Source: an uncultured Lachnospiraceae bacterium (lineage in GTDB: Bacteria > Bacillota > Clostridia > Lachnospirales > Lachnospiraceae). Taken from it: a DNA stretch of 14,781 nucleotides. A program made the position numbers and the translations under genes. Below are positions 8,174 to 14,776 of the stretch, piece by piece (the first letter of the stretch is position 1; every line of letters begins with the position of its first letter). The stretch spans positions 1 to 14,781 of the forward strand of contig CAJJYZ010000046.1 in assembly GCA_905197485.1 (NCBI GenBank). Direction: 5' to 3'. The notes beneath the pieces are model-generated. The model saw only the letters and a program-made list of their open reading frames with translations, was not told where the DNA came from and did no database searches.

Positions 8174-11020
8174 TTAAATTTTCTTAAGCATTGTGTCGAT
8201 ATATTTACCGGTGTATGACTTCGGATTGGCCGCCACTTCCTCCGGAGTTCCCTGTGCAACGACTGTTCCGCCCCGGTCTCCACCTTCCGGTCCGATATCG
8301 ATAATATAATCCGCAGTCTTAATGACATCCAGGTTATGTTCAATCACAACGACTGTATTTCCATCGGAGGCCAGCCTCTGTAGAATCTCTGTCAGCTTGT
8401 GCACATCTGCAAAATGGAGTCCGGTTGTCGGTTCGTCCAGAATATAGACCGTCTTGCCCGTACTTCTTTTACTCAATTCTGTCGCAAGCTTGATTCTCTG
8501 CGCTTCTCCTCCCGATAGCGTGGTGGATGGCTGTCCCAATCGGATATAGGAAAGTCCCACATCATATAACGTCTCCATCTTTCTTCGGATAGACGGAACG
8601 TTTTCAAAGAAATGCATTGCCTCTTCTACGGTCATATTCAGCACATCATAAATACTCTTTCCCTTGTATTTTACCTCCAGCGTCTCACGATTATATCGTT
8701 TTCCTTCACACACTTCACAAGGTACATAGACGTCCGGCAGGAAATGCATCTCTATCTTCAAAATCCCGTCTCCACTGCAGGCTTCACACCGTCCGCCTTT
8801 CACATTGAAGCTGAATCTTCCTTTCTTGTAGCCGCGCGCCTTCGCGTCCGGCGTCGCAGCAAAAAGGTCGCGAATCAAATCAAACACCCCTGTATACGTT
8901 GCCGGATTCGAACGCGGTGTTCTTCCAATCGGCGACTGGTCTATGTCAATCACTTTATCCAACTGTTCGATTCCCTCGATGTTCTTATGCTTTCCGGGAA
9001 TCGTCCTCGCATGGTTCAAGTCTCTCGCCAATCGCCTATACAAGATTTCATTAATTAAGGAACTCTTTCCGGAGCCGGATACTCCGGTAATACATGTCAT
9101 CACACCGAGCGGAATTTCCACATCAATATTCTTCAGATTATTTTCGGCAGCTCCGAGAATCTTCAGCCACCCCGTCGGAGTTTTCCTCACTTCCGGAACC
9201 GGAATCTGAATTCTTCCACTCAAATATGCCCCAGTAATGGATTTCTTATTCTTCATAATCTCTTCTGCAGTTCCCACAGCAACAACTTCTCCACCATGTT
9301 CTCCCGCTTCCGGTCCGATATCCACAATATAGTCCGCTTCACGCATCGTGTCTTCATCATGCTCTACCACGATGAGAGTATTCCCCAGGTCGCGCAAATG
9401 TTTCAAAGTTTTCAACAGCTTGTCGTTATCTCGTTGATGGAGACCGATACTCGGCTCATCCAGGATATAGGCAACCCCCACAAGTCCTGAACCAATCTGG
9501 GTTGCGAGACGGATTCTCTGCGCTTCCCCTCCGGAAAGTGTTCCCGTCGCTCTCGCAAGCGTCAAATAATCCAATCCCACGTCCATCAAAAATCCGGTTC
9601 TCGCCTTAATCTCCTTCAGTATCTGACCGCCAATCATCTCCTGCGTCTTTGAAAGCTGAAGTCCTTCCAGAAATTCCTGCAATTTTTCAATGGAAAGATT
9701 CGTCACTTCCGCAATATTCTTATCGCCAACCGTTACCGCAAGCGCGCTCTTCTTCAATCTCTGACCTCCACACTCGTGACAAGGCGTGATTCTCATAAAC
9801 GTCTCATATTCCGCTTTCATCGTCTCCGAAGAAGTCTCCCGATAACGCCGCTCTACATTTTTAATCAATCCTTCAAATGCAACATCGTAGAATCCTTCTC
9901 CACGCTGCCCGACATAATGAACTTTTACTTCCTTTCCACCGGTTCCATGAATCAGAATCTCCCGAATCTCCTTCGGATACTCCGCAAAAGGCGTATCCAG
10001 AGAAAAGTGGTACTCCTCACTCAAAGCTTCGAGAATGGCTCTCGTAAAGCTTCCCTTTTCTGTACAAGACTGCCATCCCATCACAGTAATTGCGCCTTGA
10101 TTAATGCTCAGGCTCTGGTCCGGAATCATCAAATCAATATCAAATTCCATCTTATAACCTAGTCCGTAACACTCCGGACATGCGCCAAACGGATTGTTGA
10201 AAGAAAAGCTCCTCGGTTCAATCTCCTCGATACTGATTCCACAATCCGGACAGGAAAAACTCTGACTGAAATGAATTTCCTCTCCTCCAATCACATCGAC
10301 GGTCAGCAGTCCTTCTGCTAAACTTAACGCGTTCTCCACCGAGTCTGTCAGACGCTTCTCTATTCCCGGCTTCACCACGAGCCTGTCTACAATAATTTCA
10401 ATGTTATGCTTAATATTCTTGTCCAGCCCAATCTCTTCCGAAAGTTCGTACATGTTGCCGTCTACGCGCACCCGGACATAACCGCTCTTCTTCGCACGCT
10501 CAAAAAGCTTCTCATGCCTTCCCTTCCGTCCGCGGACAACAGGCGCAAGAATCTGTATCTTCGAACCTTCCGGAAGCTCCATAATCTGGTCTACCATCTG
10601 GTCTACTGTCTGCTTCTTAATCTCTTTCCCGCACTTCGGACAATGCGGGATTCCCACCCTCGCGTACAAAAGGCGAAAATAATCATAAATCTCCGTCACC
10701 GTTCCCACCGTAGAACGGGGGTTGCGGTTCGTAGACTTCTGGTCGATGGAAATCGCCGGGGAAAGTCCTTCGATACTCTCCACATTCGGCTTCTCCATCT
10801 GTCCCAAAAACTGTCTTGCATAGGAAGACAACGATTCCATGTATCTTCTCTGCCCTTCCGCATAAATCGTATCGAATGCAAGAGAAGATTTTCCGGAACC
10901 GGAAAGCCCCGTCAAAACAACCAGTTCGTTCCTCGGAATATCCACATCAATATTTTTCAAGTTGTGCTCATTCGCACCTCGAATTTTAATATACTGTCTA
11001 TTATCTTTTTTCTTCGCCAT
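8174..11020 (-). CDS. uvrA: Excinuclease ABC subunit A, UvrA
   Basis: DNA-damage recognition ATPase of nucleotide excision repair; 948 residues from the ATG at 11020. That start has CGGGAG at good spacing, whereas the longer reading would begin with TTG inside uvrB. Two ABC modules are complete. Walker A motifs GLSGSGKSS (38-46) and GVSGSGKSS (646-654), signature motifs LSGGEAQ (495-501 and 835-841), and Walker B ILDEPS and ILDEPT are all visible. Zinc sites are CPDC...CPEC (Cys 257, 260, 281, 284) and CEAC...CEVC (Cys 745, 748, 768, 771). UvrA2 loads UvrB onto lesions. The gene follows uvrB after 16 nt, so both come from one transcript and are expected to share SOS control. Length and motifs indicate a standard UvrA rather than a drug-resistance relative. 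Confidence 0.98.
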   Translation of the reverse strand: MAKKKDNRQYIKIRGANEHNLKNIDVDIPRNELVVLTGLSGSGKSSLAFDTIYAEGQRRYMESLSSYARQFLGQMEKPNVESIEGLSPAISIDQKSTNRNPRSTVGTVTEIYDYFRLLYARVGIPHCPKCGKEIKKQTVDQMVDQIMELPEGSKIQILAPVVRGRKGRHEKLFERAKKSGYVRVRVDGNMYELSEEIGLDKNIKHNIEIIVDRLVVKPGIEKRLTDSVENALSLAEGLLTVDVIGGEEIHFSQSFSCPDCGISIEEIEPRSFSFNNPFGACPECYGLGYKMEFDIDLMIPDQSLSINQGAITVMGWQSCTEKGSFTRAILEALSEEYHFSLDTPFAEYPKEIREILIHGTGGKEVKVHYVGQRGEGFYDVAFEGLIKNVERRYRETSSETMKAEYETFMRITPCHECGGQRLKKSALAVTVGDKNIAEVTNLSIEKLQEFLEGLQLSKTQEMIGGQILKEIKARTGFLMDVGLDYLTLARATGTLSGGEAQRIRLATQIGSGLVGVAYILDEPSIGLHQRDNDKLLKTLKHLRDLGNTLIVVEHDEDTMREADYIVDIGPEAGEHGGEVVAVGTAEEIMKNKKSITGAYLSGRIQIPVPEVRKTPTGWLKILGAAENNLKNIDVEIPLGVMTCITGVSGSGKSSLINEILYRRLARDLNHARTIPGKHKNIEGIEQLDKVIDIDQSPIGRTPRSNPATYTGVFDLIRDLFAATPDAKARGYKKGRFSFNVKGGRCEACSGDGILKIEMHFLPDVYVPCEVCEGKRYNRETLEVKYKGKSIYDVLNMTVEEAMHFFENVPSIRRKMETLYDVGLSYIRLGQPSTTLSGGEAQRIKLATELSKRSTGKTVYILDEPTTGLHFADVHKLTEILQRLASDGNTVVVIEHNLDVIKTADYIIDIGPEGGDRGGTVVAQGTPEEVAANPKSYTGKYIDTMLKKI

Positions 11021-11036
11021 CTTATTCTCCCGATAT

Positions 11037-13025
11037 TTAATCCTCAATCTCCTGAAGCTGCTTTTTCAATTCTATCAACTTATCACGCAGCTCTGCCGCC
11101 GCCTCGAAATTCAGTTCTGCCGCCGCCTTTTTCATCTGTTTTGTCACATCTTTCACCAACTTCTCCAACTCCTGTACACTCATAGATTCCGGCTCTTTTT
11201 CCATGCGCAGCTCTTCTGCCGCAACCTTTTTTGAAATAGAAATCAAGTCACGCACCGACTTCTTAATCGTCTGCGGCGTAATTCCATGCGCTTCATTATA
11301 TTCCATCTGTACTTTACGTCTTCGCTCGGTTTCGTCAATCGCCTTCTTCATGGAGTCTGTCATCGTATCCGCATACATGATAACATGCCCCTCCGCATTA
11401 CGCGCGGCACGCCCAATCGTCTGAATCAAAGAAGTCTCCGAACGTAAAAATCCTTCCTTATCCGCATCCAGAATTGCCACCAATGTAATCTCCGGAATAT
11501 CCAATCCCTCTCGCAGCAAGTTAATTCCCACAAGTACGTCAAATACATCCAGTCGCATATCACGAATGATTTCCGTCCGCTCCAGCGTATCGATGTCCGA
11601 ATGTAAATATCGAACGCGAATGCCAAGCTCCCGCATGTAATCCGTCAAATCTTCCGCCATACGTTTTGTCAACGTCGTAATAAGTACCTTGTTCTTCTTA
11701 GAAATCTCCTTGTTGACTTCTCCAATCAGGTCATCAATCTGTCCTTCCACCGGTCTCACTTCCACTTCCGGGTCAAGAAGTCCTGTCGGACGGATAATCT
11801 GGTCCACCCTCAACAGCTCATTTTTCTCCTCATATTCTCCCGGTGTCGCCGACACGAAAAGCATCTGATTCACTTTGCTCTCAAACTCTTCAAAATTCAA
11901 CGGGCGGTTGTCCTTCGCAGACGGTAATCGGAAACCGTAATCTACAAGCGTTGATTTCCTCGACTGGTCGCCATGGTACATTCCCCCAATCTGCGGAATC
12001 GTCTTATGCGACTCATCAATCATAATCAAAAAATCATCCGGAAAATAATCAATCAACGTATGTGGTGGCTGCCCCGGCTCCAGTCCTGTCAAATGTCTGG
12101 AATAGTTCTCAATTCCGGAACAGAACCCTGTCTCCCGCATCATCTCGATATCAAAATTCGTTCTCTCGGAAATCCTCTGTGCCTCCAAAAGCTTGTCCTC
12201 GCTTTTGAAATACAGAATCCTCTCTTCCAGTTCTTCCTCAATCGCCTTCGTTGCCCGCTCCATCGATTCCTTCGATACGACATAATGAGACGCCGGAAAA
12301 ATCGCCACATGACCAATCACATTCAGAATCTCTCCTGCCAATGTGTCAATCTCCGTAATTCTGTCAATCTCATCTCCGAAAAACTCTACCCGATATGCAA
12401 CTTTCTCCGAATATGCCGGGAAAATCTCCAGCACATCTCCATGCACCCGGAAGGTACCCCGCTTGAAGTCTATATCGTTTCTCTCATACTGAATCTCAAT
12501 CAGCTTCGCCACCACTTCGTCCCGGTCCTTTATCATTCCCGGTCTCAAGGAAATCACCATCTCCTGATAATCAATTGGGGAACCCAGTCCATAGATACAA
12601 GACACACTCGCTACGATGATTACATCCCGCCGCTCGGACAATGCCGCCGTAGCCGAATGGCGCAGTTTGTCAATCTCATCGTTGATAGATGAGTCTTTGG
12701 CAATGTAGGTGTCGGAAGACGGAACGTAGGCTTCCGGCTGATAGTAATCGTAGTAGCTCACAAAGTACTCAACCGCATTATTCGGGAAGAATTCTTTGAA
12801 TTCTCCGTATAACTGCGCCGCCAGAGTTTTATTATGCGCTATGATAAGCGTTGGTTTATTCAGTTGTGCAATGACATTCGCCATCGTAAATGTCTTACCC
12901 GAACCGGTTACACCAAGAAGTGTCTGACATTGGTTACCTTCTTGAAAACCTTCCACAAGCTTGGCAATGGCTTGAGGCTGGTCGCCGGTAGGGGCGTATT
13001 CTGATACTAATTCAAAATGGTCCAT
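11037..13025 (-). CDS. uvrB: Excinuclease ABC subunit B, UvrB
   Basis: Helicase-like subunit that verifies lesions and recruits UvrC. The 662-residue protein is full length. It has Walker A GVTGSGKT (38-45), the tyrosine-rich beta-hairpin that probes DNA (YYDYYQPEAYVP, 91-102), the DESH box (337-340), SATPG (392-396), motif VI QTIGRAAR (535-542) and a C-terminal UVR motif (about 622-657) that contacts UvrC. The ATG is preceded by GAGGG. It is the first intact gene of the uvrBA unit. Only 32 nt separate it from a broken rhuM-like gene, and no promoter is visible in that gap, so its transcript probably starts at 13543-13571 with a LexA operator above. Confidence 0.98.
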   Translation of the reverse strand: MDHFELVSEYAPTGDQPQAIAKLVEGFQEGNQCQTLLGVTGSGKTFTMANVIAQLNKPTLIIAHNKTLAAQLYGEFKEFFPNNAVEYFVSYYDYYQPEAYVPSSDTYIAKDSSINDEIDKLRHSATAALSERRDVIIVASVSCIYGLGSPIDYQEMVISLRPGMIKDRDEVVAKLIEIQYERNDIDFKRGTFRVHGDVLEIFPAYSEKVAYRVEFFGDEIDRITEIDTLAGEILNVIGHVAIFPASHYVVSKESMERATKAIEEELEERILYFKSEDKLLEAQRISERTNFDIEMMRETGFCSGIENYSRHLTGLEPGQPPHTLIDYFPDDFLIMIDESHKTIPQIGGMYHGDQSRKSTLVDYGFRLPSAKDNRPLNFEEFESKVNQMLFVSATPGEYEEKNELLRVDQIIRPTGLLDPEVEVRPVEGQIDDLIGEVNKEISKKNKVLITTLTKRMAEDLTDYMRELGIRVRYLHSDIDTLERTEIIRDMRLDVFDVLVGINLLREGLDIPEITLVAILDADKEGFLRSETSLIQTIGRAARNAEGHVIMYADTMTDSMKKAIDETERRRKVQMEYNEAHGITPQTIKKSVRDLISISKKVAAEELRMEKEPESMSVQELEKLVKDVTKQMKKAAAELNFEAAAELRDKLIELKKQLQEIED

Positions 13026-13057
13026 AAATTATCCCTCTATTTTTTTCTTTAATTCAT

Positions 13058-13368
13058 TCACCTTTCGTTTCCAACAGCAATAATCGCTTTTAAATTGTAA
13101 TGATTTGTGTTATAGCTTTTCCCATCTGAAGCAGTTATTCGAAATTTTCGAATAACTGAATTCTCATCTAATTCTTCATCTGCAAATATTTTCTTCAGAT
13201 GATAATTAATCGTATGAGTTTCTACATTATAAAGAAGACCCATCATTTTCTGAATCAACCACACACTTTCGTCAAAATATATAGCATTAACATCACCTTC
13301 TCCAGTTGCTGTAATAAAGGTTAAATATTCTGCTGCAGAAGAACGTACTATCGATATTTCTTTTTCAT
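13058..13368 (-). pseudogene. Broken rhuM-like (virulence RhuM family) gene
   Basis: The frame reading from an ATG at 13368 needs one extra A in a run of five A's right after the start codon. With it the product would begin MKKEISIVRSSAAEYL. As written, the ATG runs into a stop after six codons, while the RhuM frame has no start and an in-frame TAA upstream. The body matches the N-terminal half of RhuM proteins as I know them: FDESVWLIQ, VETHTINYHLKKIF, ENSVIRKFRITASDGK and YNTNHYNLKAIIAVG. The frame then stops at NER, where intact members continue with GFKVNSERAVQFR, so the C-terminal part is lost. RhuM-type genes travel on genomic islands and near phage or mobile DNA; their function is unclear. 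About 100 codons remain. It sits between uvrB and its likely promoter. Confidence 0.75.
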
Positions 13369-13460
13369 ATTCTTCACCTTCAATTTAATAACTCTTTCTC
13401 AAATGTCTGGCATTGATTGCCTCCTTAAAAGACTTTCAAAAATTTGACAATGACTCATTT

Positions 13461-13508
13461 CTAGTCACCAGTATGGAAGTGTTTCGATGTTGCTCTAAAA
13501 TACTTCAT
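13461..13508 (-). CDS. Possible 15-residue leader peptide (doubtful)
   Basis: ATG at 13508 opens MKYFRATSKHFHTGD and then TAG. AAAGGA lies five bases upstream, and the predicted transcript would start about 28 nt before it. This is a better translation signal than chance usually gives, but the peptide matches nothing I know and no coding bias can be judged at this length. It could equally be debris of the gene that once stood here. Confidence 0.2.
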   Translation of the reverse strand: MKYFRATSKHFHTGD

Positions 13509-13542
13509 GAAAATCCTTTATATTATCTTCATTTCTTTTTCT

Positions 13543-13571
13543 ATTATAGCAAACTATAAAGTAAAAGTATA
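13543..13571 (-). promoter_or_regulatory. Promoter with extended -10, likely driving uvrBA through the rhuM remnant
   Basis: On the minus strand TGC precedes a perfect TATAAT (13543-13548), giving an extended -10. A weak -35 TATACT (13566-13571) stands exactly 17 nt upstream. Transcription would begin near 13536 and reach uvrB after about 510 nt. No terminator is seen between here and uvrB. Confidence 0.65.
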
Positions 13572-13580
13572 GAACAAAAT

Positions 13581-13594
13581 CGAATGTTTGTTCT
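13581..13594. promoter_or_regulatory. LexA (SOS) operator
   Basis: The minus-strand reading GAAC-AAAC-ATTC differs at one base from the Firmicutes LexA core GAAC-N4-GTTC, and flanking C/G bases also fit. It lies 10 nt upstream of the -35 of the promoter facing uvrB. uvrBA is a classic SOS unit in Bacillus, which supports the reading, but repression from this position is inferred. Confidence 0.6.
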
Positions 13595-13621
13595 TCACCT
13601 CATAGTCTTTATTGTATCGAA

Positions 13622-13657
13622 GGGGTTATCGCTGAACTACGTTTTCAGGACAACCCC
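13622..13657. repeat. 36-bp interrupted palindrome of unknown origin
   Basis: The outer arms GGGGTT (13622-13627) and AACCCC (13652-13657) enclose ATCG/GAC and the inner arms CTGAA (13632-13636) and TTCAG (13644-13648) with a 7-nt loop. No T-run follows on either side, so it is not a usual terminator. It lies between the LexA box and the toxN terminator. It may be a relic of a mobile-element end or of a small palindromic repeat; I cannot name the family. Confidence 0.55.
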
Positions 13658-13680
13658 ATATACTAAAATAGGCATGAAAA

Positions 13681-13717
13681 AGCCGACTGATTTTCGCTTT
13701 TTGAAAACCAATCAGCT
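13681..13717 (-). terminator. Intrinsic terminator downstream of toxN
   Basis: On the minus strand AGCTGATTGGTTTTC pairs fully with GAAAATCAGTCGGCT (15 pairs, three of them G-T) around a 7-nt loop and is followed by a run of T. It lies 111 nt after the toxN stop codon and would keep toxN transcription from reaching the uvrBA promoter region. The stretch between (13718-13827) shows no gene. Confidence 0.85.
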
Positions 13718-13827
13718 ATATACTTCTTTTATGTTTTAATAATTTGGCTTTATGTAGTTGCCTTATATGAACACGCTACAGATTCTAACTTTTTATAATC
13801 ACAATGAAATTTAAGCACTTTCCCTGT

Positions 13828-14379
13828 TCACATTTGTTTTTCGTAAATCTTCTTGGCTCTTTGCAAGATTCCATCTTTTACATCTTTACAAAATAAATAT
13901 TCTTTGTATGTCAACGTCCTCCAATTACGTTCATCTTTTGACAACCCAGAATTTATTGATAAATCCGCCAAAGAATAAACACCATCAACAACAGGTATCA
14001 TTTTCTTAATTTCTATAACTGAAAGAATTCTTTTTTTATAATTATGATGTTCTTCTTCTGAAATTCCTTTATTTAACAACACAGACGTATTTGTAATATC
14101 CACAATAATATCTTTTGAATCATATACCGCAGTTCTCATGTCAATTATCTCATAAATCCGGTAATATGATTGATTCACATCTACCCAACTTTTATGTTTT
14201 TCTTTTGCCGAAGTAAATGGAATAACATACTTTTTCTCGTTATTCGTTACTAAAATTCCAAGAAATGGCTTTTTAGCATATTCTGCCCCTTCTCTATACA
14301 TTACTTCACTATCCGCATCATGCAATGCTTTAAGATAGTTTAAATCTACATGAACTATTTTAAATTCTTCACATTTCAT
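13828..14379 (-). CDS. toxN: Type III toxin-antitoxin toxin, ToxN/AbiQ/CptN-family endoribonuclease
   Basis: 183 residues, within the family's usual length (about 150-190). Family marks are a short beta-rich N-terminus, FLGILVTNNEKKYVIPFTSAKEKH (39-62), where FTSAK (55-59) lines up with the Thr-Ser-x-Lys active-site segment of ToxN, and IEIKKMIPVVDG (122-133), the conserved segment before the C-terminal helices. Known members cut mRNA and their own antitoxin precursor at A-rich sites and are held inactive by RNA pseudoknots. They cause abortive infection when phage disturbs the balance. The start has TAGGAGA upstream. The gene follows a repeat-containing RNA gene and its terminator, the hallmark arrangement of type III systems, and has its own terminator downstream. 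It is clearly AT-rich compared with the core genes, as expected for acquired DNA. The subfamily (ToxN, CptN or AbiQ) is not settled by eye. Confidence 0.88.
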   Translation of the reverse strand: MKCEEFKIVHVDLNYLKALHDADSEVMYREGAEYAKKPFLGILVTNNEKKYVIPFTSAKEKHKSWVDVNQSYYRIYEIIDMRTAVYDSKDIIVDITNTSVLLNKGISEEEHHNYKKRILSVIEIKKMIPVVDGVYSLADLSINSGLSKDERNWRTLTYKEYLFCKDVKDGILQRAKKIYEKQM

Positions 14380-14400
14380 TTGTACTTCTCCTAAAAATAT

Positions 14401-14423
14401 AGGGGAAGCATTACGCTTCCCCT
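14401..14423 (-). terminator. Intrinsic terminator between the antitoxin RNA and toxN
   Basis: A perfect 9-bp stem (AGGGGAAGC with GCTTCCCCT) closes a 5-nt loop and is followed on the minus strand by ATATTTTTA. It lies after the last repeat and ends 21 nt before the toxN start. In type III systems this terminator lets only a small part of transcripts continue into the toxin, keeping antitoxin RNA in excess. Confidence 0.92.
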
Positions 14424-14430
14424 ATCAGCC

Positions 14431-14490
14431 TTATCGTTTCCCATTTCATAATCACAATAATTATAAACTTCGGTAGGGAATCACCTATCT
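14431..14490 (-). repeat. Antitoxin repeat, long unit (toxin-proximal)
   Basis: 60 nt. It differs from the other long unit at two of 60 positions. Pseudoknot strands are 14438-14442 with 14476-14480. An added hairpin ATAATTA-TTG-TGATTAT includes one U-G pair in place of C-G in the other copy. Confidence 0.85.
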
Positions 14491-14535
14491 TTATCGTTTC
14501 TCACTTCAGCGACTTTGGTGGAGAATCACCACACT
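14491..14535 (-). repeat. Antitoxin repeat, short middle unit
   Basis: 45 nt. It shares the outer parts with the long units but lacks their internal hairpin. Its pseudoknot strands (14498-14502 and 14521-14525) have a T-A pair where the long units have C-G. Its first stem has a G-C pair where they have G-U. Confidence 0.85.
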
Positions 14536-14595
14536 TTATTGTTTCCCATTTCATAATCACAATGATTATAAACTTCGGTAGGGAATCACCTATCT
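14536..14595 (-). repeat. Antitoxin repeat, long unit (promoter-proximal)
   Basis: 60 nt, the first to be transcribed. It has the same pseudoknot strands as the other long unit and a perfect 7-bp added hairpin ATAATCA-TTG-TGATTAT. Confidence 0.85.
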
Positions 14596-14603
14596 TCAAT
14601 TTA

Positions 14604-14631
14604 ATTATACGCTATTTCATGCCAATGTCAA
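14604..14631 (-). promoter_or_regulatory. Consensus sigma-A promoter of the toxI-toxN unit
   Basis: On the minus strand a perfect TTGACA (14626-14631) is followed after 16 nt by a perfect TATAAT (14604-14609). Transcription would start 7-8 nt on, exactly at the first antitoxin repeat. A promoter this strong suits an abundant antitoxin RNA. Confidence 0.93.
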
Positions 14632-14671
14632 GATTTCAATCTTACATCATCCATCTCTTGCGCATTTGTTT

Positions 14672-14700
14672 ATTATATGCTTTCCTCCTTAAAATTACAA
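14672..14700 (-). promoter_or_regulatory. Possible second, upstream promoter
   Basis: TTGTAA (14695-14700) and TATAAT (14672-14677) are 17 nt apart on the minus strand. The region is AT-rich, so chance matches are likely. An AAGGAGG (14683-14689) inside the spacer has no start codon at a proper distance, and the nearest ATG (14665) opens only seven codons. The rest of 14610-14741 shows no gene. Confidence 0.25.
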
Positions 14701-14741
14701 CAAAAATTTTTCAATAAACTATAAAATTATAAACCATTTAT

Positions 14742-14776
14742 GATAATGTCCTAATATACCCCAAGGGAAAATGTCC
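14742..14776. repeat. Pair of short direct repeats, perhaps the end of an IS21-type element
   Basis: GATAATGTCC (14742-14751) and GAAAATGTCC (14767-14776) differ at one base and are 25 nt apart. IS21-family elements carry several short repeats of this look at their ends. The window ends five bases later, so no istA/istB can be seen. This is a suggestion only. Confidence 0.25.

Larger units (their letters stand above)
14431..14595 (-). ncRNA. toxI: Type III antitoxin RNA, three tandem pseudoknot repeats
   Basis: Three head-to-tail units of 60, 45 and 60 nt, with no spacers, lie between a consensus promoter and the toxN terminator. The predicted RNA 5' end (near 14596-14597) falls at the first repeat. 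In each unit a stem GGTG/(T or C)ACC encloses a loop whose TTCCC (or TTCTC in the middle unit) can pair with a downstream GGGAA (or GAGAA), forming an H-type pseudoknot like that of ToxI. The loop changes are matched by compensating changes. The start AGGTGATT...TACC is close to the ToxI repeat of Pectobacterium as I remember it. A-rich junctions (ATAAAG) are plausible cutting sites for the toxin. Confidence 0.85.

Noticed and set aside
10406..11185. Plus-strand open frame of 259 codons
   Set aside because: Antisense to uvrA and the uvrB end, whose motifs are complete; composition is shadow-like.
11973..12692. Plus-strand open frame of 239 codons
   Set aside because: Antisense to intact uvrB; no start signals or recognisable motif.
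13446..13574. Plus-strand 21-codon hydrophobic peptide starting MKILYIIF near 13508
   Set aside because: It runs antisense through the uvrBA promoter and has no convincing ribosome binding site.
14431..14595. CRISPR array
   Set aside because: The units abut without spacers, differ in length, form pseudoknots, and are followed by a terminator and a ToxN-type gene; no cas genes are present.
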